This document shows positions 24,920-33,431 of a DNA stretch of 64,000 nucleotides, one piece after another. The stretch lies in contig JAPSFM010000003.1 in the NCBI GenBank assembly GCA_035063885.1, forward strand, positions 91,415-155,414, in the 5' to 3' direction. The notes beneath the pieces are model-generated. The model was not told where the DNA came from, did not search any database, and saw only the letters and a program-made list of their open reading frames with translations. Within the stretch, counting starts at the first letter, position 1. Every line of letters begins with the position of its first letter. The stretch is from CAADGY01 sp900696665 (GTDB taxonomy: Bacteria; Acidobacteriota; Terriglobia; Bryobacterales; Bryobacteraceae). Made by a program: the position numbers and the translations under genes.

Positions 24920-26188
24920 TCAAGGAAGGCGGCCACCGATGGCTGCACCGGAGATCTCGATGTCGGAGGTGTCGTCCAGCAGGAGCCCGCGGTTGCCGGC
25001 ATCGAGAATAAAAATATTCGATAACCGGAAGCGGTGGCAGCGCCGAAGCACGAGAGCAGCCTCGGAGTTTCGCGGAGCGGTGATGTGAAGACCGTCGATG
25101 CTGGAGTCCGTCGAATCCGTGAATACGATATTGTCGGGGCTGTCCGGAGTGCGATAAATCGGATTCCGGTCCAGAAGGTTGGGGCCAACTACAATATTCG
25201 AGCTGCCTTCCACCAGCATGTGGTGCTCGTAACCTTTCCAGAAGGTGTTGGCAGTAACGACCACACCGCGAGAATGCCGGAGATGAATGTTCACGTCCAC
25301 ATCGCTGAACACATTGTTAGCGATGATCAGGTTTCCAACCTGGTTGGGATCGTCCGCGCTGCGTCCCAGCAGGCGGATGTTCGCCGAACCGGGCGCGTCG
25401 CGCGTGTGCTGAATCGTGCAGCCGGTGATGGCGCCTTCGAGGATCGAGCCCTCCCGGGCATCGAACAGCACGTTCGCCGTGGCAGGGCCTTTTACATCCA
25501 TGTTCGCTTCGATATCGCTGGTTCCAATCTGGATGTTGCGGATCTCCGAGCGCCGGATGACGATGCCGCCGCCCCCGTTGTAGCTGATGTGCGACCCCGT
25601 GATATTGATCTGGTGCAGGTTCAGATCTTCGAGAAGGATCCCCACACCGCGATTGTTATAGACATGGCATTCCGAAAGAATGATGTTCCGGTTTGTGCCG
25701 GTCATGCGGATTCCATGCAGCGCGTTCCGAATCACAAGGCGCGTCAGTATGGGTTGCATCAATCCTTCGAGCTGTATCCCGATCGCCCCGGTGTGCTCTC
25801 CAACGATCTCGATTCCATCGATCATGGGCGCCCGCTGCCGGCTCCAGACGTTTGGCTTGATCGAGCTGGGCGCGGCGTTGCCCGCGTGTGTGCCGATGAT
25901 GCGAAACGCGGGGCCCGCACCTGTCATAACGATGGTCGCGACGCCCGCGCCGCTGATGGATACAGGTCCCACGCGATCGAGATCAATCAGGACCGGCTTG
26001 CTGATCCGGAACGTGCCCCGCCAAAAACGGAGCTCGCCTATCCCAGCGTCCACCGCTTTCTGAATCGCCGCCGTGTCATCGGTCTTTCCATCGCCGGCAA
26101 TGCCGAAGTCCGCTAATTGCCGTGGCCCCTTGTTCCCGGCGCCGTACAGGACGAGCGCACTAAGGAGAAGAAGCGTGTAGGCGTTCAC
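24920..26188 (-). CDS. Secreted right-handed beta-helix protein (pectate-lyase superfamily)
   Basis: 422 residues. A short signal peptide (VNAYTLLLLSALVLYGAG) leads to the pectate_lyase_3 entry motif DFGIAGDGKTDDTAAIQKAVDA, then a long parallel beta-helix of repeating coils (ILTRLVIRNALHGIRMTG, RNIILSECHVYNNRGVGIL, NLHQINITGSHISYNGGGG, VVVTANTFWKGYEHHM). Relatives are polysaccharide lyases, rhamnogalacturonases and epimerases. The GTG start at 26188 overlaps the sulfatase stop (GTGA) and has AGGAG 7 bases upstream. The open frame continues upstream to 26515 only by overlapping the sulfatase gene and is not used. Confidence 0.85.
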   Translation of the reverse strand: MNAYTLLLLSALVLYGAGNKGPRQLADFGIAGDGKTDDTAAIQKAVDAGIGELRFWRGTFRISKPVLIDLDRVGPVSISGAGVATIVMTGAGPAFRIIGTHAGNAAPSSIKPNVWSRQRAPMIDGIEIVGEHTGAIGIQLEGLMQPILTRLVIRNALHGIRMTGTNRNIILSECHVYNNRGVGILLEDLNLHQINITGSHISYNGGGGIVIRRSEIRNIQIGTSDIEANMDVKGPATANVLFDAREGSILEGAITGCTIQHTRDAPGSANIRLLGRSADDPNQVGNLIIANNVFSDVDVNIHLRHSRGVVVTANTFWKGYEHHMLVEGSSNIVVGPNLLDRNPIYRTPDSPDNIVFTDSTDSSIDGLHITAPRNSEAALVLRRCHRFRLSNIFILDAGNRGLLLDDTSDIEISGAAIGGRLP

Positions 26189-27561
26189 GCTTTTGCTCCT
26201 GAGCGCACGGAATCGAATCCGGCAAACCAATCTTCGATGCGCTTTTGCAGGCGGGCCGCTTTCTCCGGTTCGCGCTTCGCAAGGTTTACCTGCTCTCCCG
26301 GATCTTCCGCAAGGTTCGACAACCACACATCGGTTTCCACAGGATCTCCCGGCACACTCGGCGGATTCAGGATCAGCTTCCACGGTCCCTCTCTCACGGC
26401 ACGCTGCTTCAGGTACGCCCAGAAGAACGCGTCGTGCGGCGAAGGCGCGCCCTGCTGAGCCATAGCTGCTATGCTTTTCCCGTCCACCTGGTACGGTCGG
26501 TTCGCGCCCGCCCAATGGAGGAACGTCGGAAAAACATCCATGGCCCCGGCGACTCCCGAAACACTGCGATTTCCGGGGATGCGGCCTTTCCAGGCTAGGA
26601 TGGCGGGCACGCGGATGCCGCCTTCGAACAACCCGGCCTTAAAACCGCGGAATGGTACGTTGCTGCCGCCGCGGTAGGGCAAGGCTCGCGAGTGTGCGCG
26701 AATCTCGCTGGTCGCGCCGTTGTCGCTCTGAAAGAAGATTACTGTATTGTCGAGAAGCCCGCGCCTGGAAAGAGTCTCGACGATCAACCCCACGGCGTCG
26801 TCCATCGCCGCCGTAACGGCCGCGTGCATACGGCGTTCACGGTCCATCTGCGGCGAAAAGCGGTCGAGATACTTTTTCGGCGCCATCATCGGAAAATGGA
26901 CCGCGCCGAAGGCTACCGTGAGAAAGAACGGCGTGCCGGATTGCTGCCTTGATAGAAATGCCGCGGCTTCGGCCCCGAACATCCCGGTGTGATATTCACC
27001 ATCGCGAAACTCCTCCCGTTCATTCCGCCAGAGATCGTGAAAGATCTCCTGCGGCACTCTGCCCTGGCGGTAATAGCGGTGAGAATAGTAGTCGGCCCAG
27101 CCGGAATAAAATCCGAAGAACTCGTCGTAGCCTTGCGCCGCCGGGCGGCTTTCCGGCACGCTGCCGAGATGCCATTTTCCGATATGTCCGGTCTTATAGC
27201 CGCGCTTGCGAAGCTCACCGGGCAATGTGATTTCCCGGCGCACGAGCCCGCGGGTTTCAAACTGCGCGGTGGAAGCCAGCACCTCCGTCACTCCGGTTCG
27301 CTGCGGATATTTGCCGGTGAGGAGCGATGCGCGCGAGGGGCTGCACACAGGGGAGTTGGTGTACCAGTCGGTAAATCGGGCACCCGCAGCCGCCAACTCG
27401 TCGATGTGAGGCGTTTTGACGTCTTTCGCTCCGTAACATCCGAGGTCTCCGATGCCAAGGTCATCCGCATAAATAATGAGGAAGTTCGGTGGGCGCTCCG
27501 CCGCATGCGCCCGTGTGGCTAATCCGGCGCCTGCCATGCCAACAAATTCCCGTCGTGTCAT
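26185..27561 (-). CDS. Tat-exported arylsulfatase-type sulfatase (Cys-type)
   Basis: 458 residues. Leader TRREFVGMAGAGLATRAHA is Tat-type. The sulfatase core starts PNFLIIYADDLGIGDLGCYG, with metal-binding Asp33 and Asp34, and carries the formylglycine motif CSPSRASLLTG at Cys73. Further hallmarks are GKWHLGS, FFQSDNGATSE and KAGLFEGGIRVPAILAWKG. Cys73 needs conversion to formylglycine, which the maturase at 3806-5011 could supply. It is the first gene of an operon with a beta-helix protein and a beta-propeller, which suggests desulfation of a sulfated polysaccharide such as a carrageenan, ulvan or host mucin. The substrate remains open. Confidence 0.93.
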   Translation of the reverse strand: MTRREFVGMAGAGLATRAHAAERPPNFLIIYADDLGIGDLGCYGAKDVKTPHIDELAAAGARFTDWYTNSPVCSPSRASLLTGKYPQRTGVTEVLASTAQFETRGLVRREITLPGELRKRGYKTGHIGKWHLGSVPESRPAAQGYDEFFGFYSGWADYYSHRYYRQGRVPQEIFHDLWRNEREEFRDGEYHTGMFGAEAAAFLSRQQSGTPFFLTVAFGAVHFPMMAPKKYLDRFSPQMDRERRMHAAVTAAMDDAVGLIVETLSRRGLLDNTVIFFQSDNGATSEIRAHSRALPYRGGSNVPFRGFKAGLFEGGIRVPAILAWKGRIPGNRSVSGVAGAMDVFPTFLHWAGANRPYQVDGKSIAAMAQQGAPSPHDAFFWAYLKQRAVREGPWKLILNPPSVPGDPVETDVWLSNLAEDPGEQVNLAKREPEKAARLQKRIEDWFAGFDSVRSGAKA

Positions 27562-27586
27562 CTTGTCCTAGCTTGCACAAAAGTAT

Positions 27587-27603
27587 GGTGCGAAATACGC
27601 ACC
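27587..27603. promoter_or_regulatory. Inverted repeat between divergent sulfatase and aldo-keto reductase genes
   Basis: GGTGCG and CGCACC form perfect 6-bp arms around AAATA, in the only 117 bp between two divergent genes. The size and position suit a dimeric regulator's operator, but the arms are short and I see no second copy. Confidence 0.3.
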
Positions 27604-27678
27604 GGCCGTTGCTCCTGATGCTCTCCCAATGATACTTGTTAAGAAGCCGGTTTCAGGGACCCGGCGGAAGAACCAAAA

Positions 27679-28554
27679 ATGGAAATGAATCGACGCCAAT
27701 TTCTTGAGAACACGCTGGGAACCGCTGGCGCTGTCGCCGCCGGCCTCGCAAGTTTTTCGCCGCCGCTTGCCGCCGCGGCAGATAAGAAAGCCACGGACAT
27801 TATTCATCTGGGGCCCGATAAGATCCGGCTCACGCGCCTTGCCATCGGGTCCGGTACCCGGGGCGGCCGGCCTCAGCGCGAATTGGGTGTCCAGGGTTTC
27901 GCCGACCTGCTCCATTTCGGCTACGACAATGGACTGTTCTTTTGGGAAACGGCGGACTCCTACAAGACGCATCCGCATCTGAAGGAGGCTCTCAAGCGTG
28001 TTCCCCGTGAGAAAGTCACGATCCTTACCAAGACGCGCGCGCGGACGGCGGAGGAAGCCAAGGCCGATCTCGACCGTTTCCGCCAGGAACTGGGAACCGA
28101 CTACATCGATATCGTACTGCTGCACGCTCTACAGGCCGGCAACTGGCCCGAAGAGCGCAAAGGCGCGATGGAAGTTCTGGCGGAGGCGCGCGAAAAAGGA
28201 ACAATCCGGACACACGGCTGCTCCTGTCATTCGCTGCAAGCACTGGAGACGGCATCGAGAACGCCGTGGGTGCGAGTGGACCTGGCGCGTGTGAATCCGG
28301 CGGGGCTGTTGATGGACTCCGATCCGAATACGGTGGTGAACGTCCTGCGCAAAATGAAAGCGAACGGTAAGGGTGTAATCGGCATGAAGATTCTGGGTGA
28401 AGGAGGGTTGCGCAACCGTGTGGATGAAGCGCTTCGCTTCGCTCTTTCGCTCGATTGCGTCGATTGTTTCACCATCGGGCCTGAGAACCGGAACGAACTC
28501 GCGGATTTGCTGAGGCGTATTCCCGCGGCCTCCCGGCAGGCCAAGGCGGCTTAA
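27679..28554 (+). CDS. Tat-exported aldo/keto reductase
   Basis: 291 residues. The leader is Tat-like (NRRQFLENTLGTAGAVAAGL). The (beta/alpha)8 reductase core shows the tetrad elements: ETADSYKTH (Asp and Tyr), TILTKTRAR (Lys) and DIVLLHALQ (His). The last part (DCFTIGPENRNELADLL) is the typical NADP-binding closing helix. Some Tat aldo/keto reductases in this phylum act on sugars or quinones, but no substrate is known here. It is divergent from the sulfatase operon across a 117-bp gap with a small inverted repeat. Confidence 0.87.
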   Translation: MEMNRRQFLENTLGTAGAVAAGLASFSPPLAAAADKKATDIIHLGPDKIRLTRLAIGSGTRGGRPQRELGVQGFADLLHFGYDNGLFFWETADSYKTHPHLKEALKRVPREKVTILTKTRARTAEEAKADLDRFRQELGTDYIDIVLLHALQAGNWPEERKGAMEVLAEAREKGTIRTHGCSCHSLQALETASRTPWVRVDLARVNPAGLLMDSDPNTVVNVLRKMKANGKGVIGMKILGEGGLRNRVDEALRFALSLDCVDCFTIGPENRNELADLLRRIPAASRQAKAA

Positions 28555-28620
28555 TCGCAGAATTACCGGATCCATTATTTCGGTTGATTTCGGCGTTCCA
28601 GCGGAAATCGCGCCGAAGTA

Positions 28621-28629
28621 TGCTAAAAT
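28621..28629 (+). promoter_or_regulatory. Candidate extended -10 promoter for the histidine kinase
   Basis: TGCTAAAAT fits an extended -10 (TGnTAnAAT). No good -35 is present, as is common with extended elements. Transcription would begin near 28636, about 70 bases before the kinase reading frame. Confidence 0.35.
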
Positions 28630-28708
28630 CCGTTCACAACCCCGAGATTTTTTTTCGCTCGCACCTAGATTAACCCTCGGCGGCAATGGTTTTCAGAGCG
28701 GCCGGGAG

Positions 28709-30325
28709 GTGGACGCGCAGCACGGAGGAACGCGTCTGAGCTATAGCCGTCTGCTTCGTAAGATCCGGTCTTGCCGGAAGGTCATTGTTGGGCTCAAGCA
28801 CGAGCGGAGTGCTGCTCGCGAGCGTGAACGGCTGAATCGTCTCCTCGTCGATAACAGTCTGGGCCTGATGTGCATCCACGACCTCGATGGCGTGCTCGTG
28901 GCCGTAAATCCCGCCGCGGCCCGCTCTCTGGGATTTGAGATACAGGAAGGCGCCGGCCGCAACCTGCGCGATTGGCTGGCTCCCGCCGTGCGGCACCGCT
29001 TCGGAAAATATCTCTCCAGGATTCGCAACAACGCTACTGCTTCCGGGCTGATGCGGCTGATTGCAAACGATGGATCGGAACGGGTATGGCTATACCGCAA
29101 CAGCAAGTATGAATGCGCTGGCAATCCTACGCTCGTGATCGGACATGCGTTGGATATCACGGATCGCATTAAGGCGGAGCGGGCGCTCAAACACGGTGAG
29201 CAACGCTTCCGGGAACTGTTCGACTACGCTCCCATCGCCTATCACGAGATCGATCGTAATGGCATCATACGGCGTGTCAACAAAGCCGAATGCAATCTGC
29301 TCGGCAAAGACAGCTCGGAGTTGATCGGTAAGCCCGTGTGGGAGCAAGTCGTGCCTGAATTCCGCGAGAACAGCCGCCGGGAGGTGCATCGCAAACTGGC
29401 AGGATTGCAGGAAATCGCTCCTTTTACCCGGGAATACCAGCGCAAAGACGGAACGCATCTCACGGTTGAGATTCACGAGCGCCTGATTCGTGGCGCGCGT
29501 GGAGACGTGCAGGGCATGCGCTCGGCATTAATCGACATCACGGCCAGGCGTAAGGCGGAAATCCGTATTCAGACCCTAAATGCGGAACTGGAGCAACGGG
29601 TCGTGGAACGAACGGCCGCACTCGCGCGCTCAAATGACGCGCTGGAGCAATTCGCCTACACCGTGTCCCACGATCTACAGGAACCGCTGCGGAGCATTAC
29701 CGGTTTTGCGGGTCTGCTGGCAGCCCGTCATTCCAAGGCACTGCCGGAGGAAGGCGCCGAGTTCCTGGAGCAAATCGCCGATGGAGCCGCGCGAATGACC
29801 TCGATGATCCGCGGCCTACTCGAATACTCACGCCTTTTGCAAGCGCCTGTATTGGCGGAACCCGTGGAGATGGAAGCGGTGTTTGACGCGGCTTTATTGA
29901 ATTTGGAGGCGGCTATCGCGGAAAGCTCTGCTGTGATCACGCGCGGCGCCCTGCCTATTGTAGCCGTTGATCCGCAACTGTTGATGCAGGTGTTTCAGAA
30001 TCTGTTGAGCAATTCCATCAAATACTGCACGGTGAAGCCACCGGTGATTCATGTATGTGCGCAGGAGACCGGCGGCGAATGGATTTTCTGCGTTCAGGAC
30101 AATGGAATAGGGATTGATCGCGCCCATCTTGGGCACGTTTTCGGAGTATTTAAGCGCCTTCACGAGCGCGAGATTCCAGGTTCTGGTATTGGTTTGTCCA
30201 TCTGCCGGGCGATTATTGAACGGCACGGCGGCAGAATCTGGGTGGAGTCCGAACCGGGTGCGGGCTCGAGGTTTTACTTTACGGTCAGCTCGCATACCGG
30301 GGAGCGCTCCGAAGGTTCCCACTGA
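28709..30325 (+). CDS. PAS-domain sensor histidine kinase (orphan)
   Basis: About 538 residues. Two PAS domains come first (about 50-165 with MCIHDLDGVLVAVNPAAA, and about 165-290 with YAPIAYHEIDRNGIIRRVN). A short coiled linker (LNAELEQRVVERTAALARSN) leads to the HisKA domain, with phospho-acceptor His321 in VSHDLQEPLRSITGF. The HATPase has the N box (NLLSNSIKYC), G1 box (VQDNGIGID) and G2 box (GSGIGLSICRAIIERHGG). No transmembrane segment is visible, so it senses something in the cytoplasm. No response regulator is adjacent. The start is uncertain: a GTG at 28709 is used, but a CTG with GGAGG upstream lies nine codons later. Confidence 0.87.
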   Translation: MDAQHGGTRLSYSRLLRKIRSCRKVIVGLKHERSAARERERLNRLLVDNSLGLMCIHDLDGVLVAVNPAAARSLGFEIQEGAGRNLRDWLAPAVRHRFGKYLSRIRNNATASGLMRLIANDGSERVWLYRNSKYECAGNPTLVIGHALDITDRIKAERALKHGEQRFRELFDYAPIAYHEIDRNGIIRRVNKAECNLLGKDSSELIGKPVWEQVVPEFRENSRREVHRKLAGLQEIAPFTREYQRKDGTHLTVEIHERLIRGARGDVQGMRSALIDITARRKAEIRIQTLNAELEQRVVERTAALARSNDALEQFAYTVSHDLQEPLRSITGFAGLLAARHSKALPEEGAEFLEQIADGAARMTSMIRGLLEYSRLLQAPVLAEPVEMEAVFDAALLNLEAAIAESSAVITRGALPIVAVDPQLLMQVFQNLLSNSIKYCTVKPPVIHVCAQETGGEWIFCVQDNGIGIDRAHLGHVFGVFKRLHEREIPGSGIGLSICRAIIERHGGRIWVESEPGAGSRFYFTVSSHTGERSEGSH

Positions 30326-30475
30326 AGTCAGACCCGCCAGCGCCTCTTCGCATCACCTCCCCAAGTTCCTCGGTTCGGCCGGGCGCGGCCGCCACTTCCC
30401 GCGTACTCCAACTCGTGGGGCACTCCTCAGCGCTTTTTTTTGAGCCCTCCGGCGCGAATATCTTTAATGAACGTG

Positions 30476-30494
30476 GTTGCATGGTACTTGCAAC
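30476..30494. repeat. Inverted repeat with 6-bp arms
   Basis: GTTGCA and TGCAAC flank a 7-base spacer. It could be a small hairpin or an operator for the downstream aconitase gene, but alone it is weak. Confidence 0.3.
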
Positions 30495-30578
30495 TGCGGA
30501 TCGCCTTTTTGGATCAGGTCATGCAGCCTCACGTGCTTAGCGTACAGATACGGAGTCACCCCTCGGCGTAACAGACCT

Positions 30579-30614
30579 TTGGGTAGCGTGCCCTAAATCG
30601 GCACGCGAACCCAA
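30579..30614. repeat. Long stem-loop with interrupted 13-bp stem
   Basis: Inner arms GCGTGCC and GGCACGC pair perfectly around a 7-base loop (30593-30599), and outer arms TTGGGT and ACCCAA extend the stem after a 1-by-2 internal loop. There is no following T run, so it is not a normal terminator. It resembles a REP-like palindrome or a structured leader element. Confidence 0.55.
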
Positions 30615-30743
30615 CAACCCGGCACACTATCGAGCTGATCCCGGCGCCGCCGGCCGGGCGTTCGATGGCCACCCTGGCATCATATCGGACCTGTTTGGTT
30701 CCCGCTGCGCCGGGTTAGGGTTAGGATAAGATCTGAGAAACAC

Positions 30744-33401
30744 ATGATGGAAACCAAGAACAGCTTCGGCGCGGCTGCGCCATTCCGCTCAGGCGAACGC
30801 GACTATCGTATCTTCCGGTTGGATGCTCTCGAAAAGAGGGGGGTGACGAACCTCTCACGCATTCCTTATTCGATCAAGATCCTTCTCGAGAACCTGCTCC
30901 GGAACGAAGACGGCGTCACCGTGAAAGCTTCCGACGTCGAATACGTAGCGGGCTGGGACGGTAAAATGCCGTCGCGGGAAATCAGCTTCAGGCCCGCTCG
31001 TATTGTCCTCCAGGATTTTACCGGCGTCCCGGCGGTTGTGGACATCGCGGCAATGCGGGATGCGCTCAGCAGGATGGGAGCCGACCCCCGGAAGGCAAAT
31101 CCGCTCATTCCCGCCGACCTGGTTATCGATCACTCCGTCCAGGTCGATCGGTTCGGATCCAGCAATGCATTTGCATTTAATACGATGTTGGAGTTCCAGC
31201 GTAATCACGAGAGGTATGCGTTGCTGCGCTGGGCTCAGACCGCATTCTCGAATTTCTCCGTTGTGCCTCCGGGTACGGGCATTGTGCACCAGGTAAATCT
31301 CGAGTACCTTGCGCCGGTGGTTTTCCGCCGTGACGATCTCGCTTACCCCGACACCATACTCGGCACCGATTCCCACACCACGATGATTAACGGTCTGGGG
31401 GTGGTAGGGTGGGGCGTCGGTGGTATCGAAGCCGAAGCGTGTATGCTTGGGCAGCCCATCTCCATGCTGTTGCCGAAGGTAATGGGTTACAAGCTGAAGG
31501 GGCAACTCCGCCCGGGTACCACGGCCACGGACCTGGTGCTGACCATCACGGAAGCTCTCAGGAAACGAGGGGTTGTTGGCAAGTTCCTGGAATTTTACGG
31601 GCCGGGTGTTGCCGCGTTGAGTCTCGCCGACCGGGCTACCATCGGAAACATGGCTCCGGAATACGGCGCCACTATCGGCGTGTTTCCCATCGATCACGCA
31701 ACGCTCAACTATCTGCGTGTGACGAACCGCCCGCCGGACCTGATCGCTCTGGTGGAAGCCTACGCTAAGGAACAGGGTCTTTTCCTCACCGCGGATTCGC
31801 CCGAGCCGGTTTACTCGGAAACGATGGAACTCGACCTCGGCGACGTGGTGCCATCGCTTGCCGGTCCCCGGCGCCCGCAGGACCGCATCAACCTGCCCGA
31901 CGTAAAGAAGAATTTCCTCTCGATCCTCGGAGAAACACCGAGACAATCGAAGGTGAGCTTCAATGGGCGCCAGGAAACGATTCACGATGGCACGGTGGTG
32001 ATTGCGGCGATCACCAGTTGTACAAACACGTCGAATCCATCGGTGATGCTGGCGGCGGGACTTCTGGCGAAGAAGGCTGTCGAAAAAGGACTGAAGCCGA
32101 AGCCGTGGGTGAAAACCAGCCTCGCACCGGGTTCGAAAGTCGTGATGGATTATTATCGCGACGCGGGTTTGCTGGAGTATCTTGAGGCTCTGAACTTCCA
32201 CCTGGTCGGTTACGGCTGCACCACCTGTATCGGAAACAGTGGCCCTCTGCTTGAAAACGTCGCCGAGGCGGTGCAGAAAGACAAACTCGTGGTAGCCGCC
32301 GTTCTCAGCGGCAATCGCAACTTCGAAGGCCGCATTAATCCGCTGGTCCGGGCGAACTACCTCGCTTCTCCCCCGCTGGTGGTGGCGTACGCACTTGCCG
32401 GGCGCATGGACATCAATCTCGATACCGACCCCCTCGGAACCGATCAGCAGGGCAAGAACGTTTACCTGAAAGACATCTGGCCGAGCACGGAAGAAGTTCA
32501 AAAAATGGTCGCTGGTTCGGTGCGCGCCGAGATGTTTGAGAAGGAGTACTCGCAGGTTTTCGAGGGCGACGACCAGTGGAAATCAATGGAGACGCCTACT
32601 GGTGAACTCTTCCAGTGGCAGGCGGACTCCACCTACGTCAAACATCCTCCTTACTTTGAAAAAATGGTGGAACCAGGCACAGCGCTGCGGGACTTTAAGG
32701 GGTTGCGCGTGCTGGCGATGCTCGGGGATTCCATCACGACCGACCACATCTCGCCCGCCGGCTCTATCGCTGTCGACTCCGCCGCCGGAAAGTACCTTAT
32801 GGAACAGGGCGTGAAGCCCGCCGATTTCAACTCCTACGGCTCACGCCGCGGAAATCACGAAGTGATGGTGCGTGGAACGTTGGGTAACATCCGCCTGCGA
32901 AACCAACTCGCTCCGGGTAAGGAGGGTGCGTGGACGACTCACTATCCCTCGGGCGAACAGATGTGGATTTATGATGCGTCGGTTCGATATGCAGCCGAGG
33001 GGGTTGGGCTTATTATCATCGCGGGCAAAGAGTACGGCTCCGGCTCATCGCGAGACTGGGCTGCCAAAGGGGTTCAATTGCTCGGTGTGAAGGCGGTCAT
33101 TGCCGAGAGCTATGAGCGCATCCACCGCTCCAACCTGGTTGGTATGGGTGTGTTGCCGCTGCAATTTCAGGCGGGTCAGACGCGTGAGTCGTTAGGTCTG
33201 ACCGGCAGCGAGCGTTACAGCATTGAAGGTGTGGCGGACGCCAGGAAGGACGGAAGCCGCGCGGTGATTCGCGCTGCCGGTGACGATCGGAAGGAAATAA
33301 CATTCGAAGCGATCGTGCGGATCGACACACCACCCGAGTGGGAGTATTACAATTCCGGCGGCATCCTTCCCTATGTTTTGCGGCAACTTGCTGAAAGCTG
33401 A
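30744..33401 (+). CDS. acnA: Aconitate hydratase AcnA
   Basis: 885 residues, the usual AcnA/IRP-type length. It interconverts citrate and isocitrate in the TCA cycle, in the cytoplasm. Seen: LGTDSHTTMINGLGVVGWGVGGIEAEA across the active site, the first cluster cysteine in ITSCTNTSNPSVM, the other two in GYGCTTCIGNSGP, and the C-terminal swivel domain with YGSGSSRDWAAKG and ERIHRSNLVGMGVLPL. All three Fe-S ligands and the substrate-binding Arg/Ser motifs are present, so it should be active. It appears monocistronic, with a hairpin-bearing 418-bp region upstream. Confidence 0.97.
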   Translation: MMETKNSFGAAAPFRSGERDYRIFRLDALEKRGVTNLSRIPYSIKILLENLLRNEDGVTVKASDVEYVAGWDGKMPSREISFRPARIVLQDFTGVPAVVDIAAMRDALSRMGADPRKANPLIPADLVIDHSVQVDRFGSSNAFAFNTMLEFQRNHERYALLRWAQTAFSNFSVVPPGTGIVHQVNLEYLAPVVFRRDDLAYPDTILGTDSHTTMINGLGVVGWGVGGIEAEACMLGQPISMLLPKVMGYKLKGQLRPGTTATDLVLTITEALRKRGVVGKFLEFYGPGVAALSLADRATIGNMAPEYGATIGVFPIDHATLNYLRVTNRPPDLIALVEAYAKEQGLFLTADSPEPVYSETMELDLGDVVPSLAGPRRPQDRINLPDVKKNFLSILGETPRQSKVSFNGRQETIHDGTVVIAAITSCTNTSNPSVMLAAGLLAKKAVEKGLKPKPWVKTSLAPGSKVVMDYYRDAGLLEYLEALNFHLVGYGCTTCIGNSGPLLENVAEAVQKDKLVVAAVLSGNRNFEGRINPLVRANYLASPPLVVAYALAGRMDINLDTDPLGTDQQGKNVYLKDIWPSTEEVQKMVAGSVRAEMFEKEYSQVFEGDDQWKSMETPTGELFQWQADSTYVKHPPYFEKMVEPGTALRDFKGLRVLAMLGDSITTDHISPAGSIAVDSAAGKYLMEQGVKPADFNSYGSRRGNHEVMVRGTLGNIRLRNQLAPGKEGAWTTHYPSGEQMWIYDASVRYAAEGVGLIIIAGKEYGSGSSRDWAAKGVQLLGVKAVIAESYERIHRSNLVGMGVLPLQFQAGQTRESLGLTGSERYSIEGVADARKDGSRAVIRAAGDDRKEITFEAIVRIDTPPEWEYYNSGGILPYVLRQLAES

Positions 33402-33431
33402 CAGCTTCGAGCGGTCAGGAAAGCCTTCCCG

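Larger units (their letters stand above)
30326..30743. other. Non-coding region upstream of aconitase with hairpins
   Basis: 418 bp with no credible gene on either strand. It carries two perfect inverted repeats (30476-30494 and 30579-30614), an eight-T run at about 30434 and a short GGGTTA-type doublet just before the aconitase gene. Some or all of it could be the aconitase 5' leader or a relict repeat element; I cannot tell which. Confidence 0.5.

Noticed and set aside
25034..26116. A 360-codon plus-strand frame opposite the beta-helix gene
   Set aside because: The beta-helix gene has a signal peptide, domain motif and coupled start; the opposite frame has none.
26189..26515. An upstream extension of the beta-helix frame
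   Set aside because: It overlaps the sulfatase gene; the GTG at 26188 has AGGAG and begins a signal peptide.
30715..30729. GGGTTA doublet that recalls a telomere-type repeat
   Set aside because: Only two copies; no tandem array.
30855..32501. A 548-codon minus-strand frame inside aconitase
   Set aside because: AcnA is intact and unmistakable on the plus strand; the opposite frame is a codon-bias shadow.
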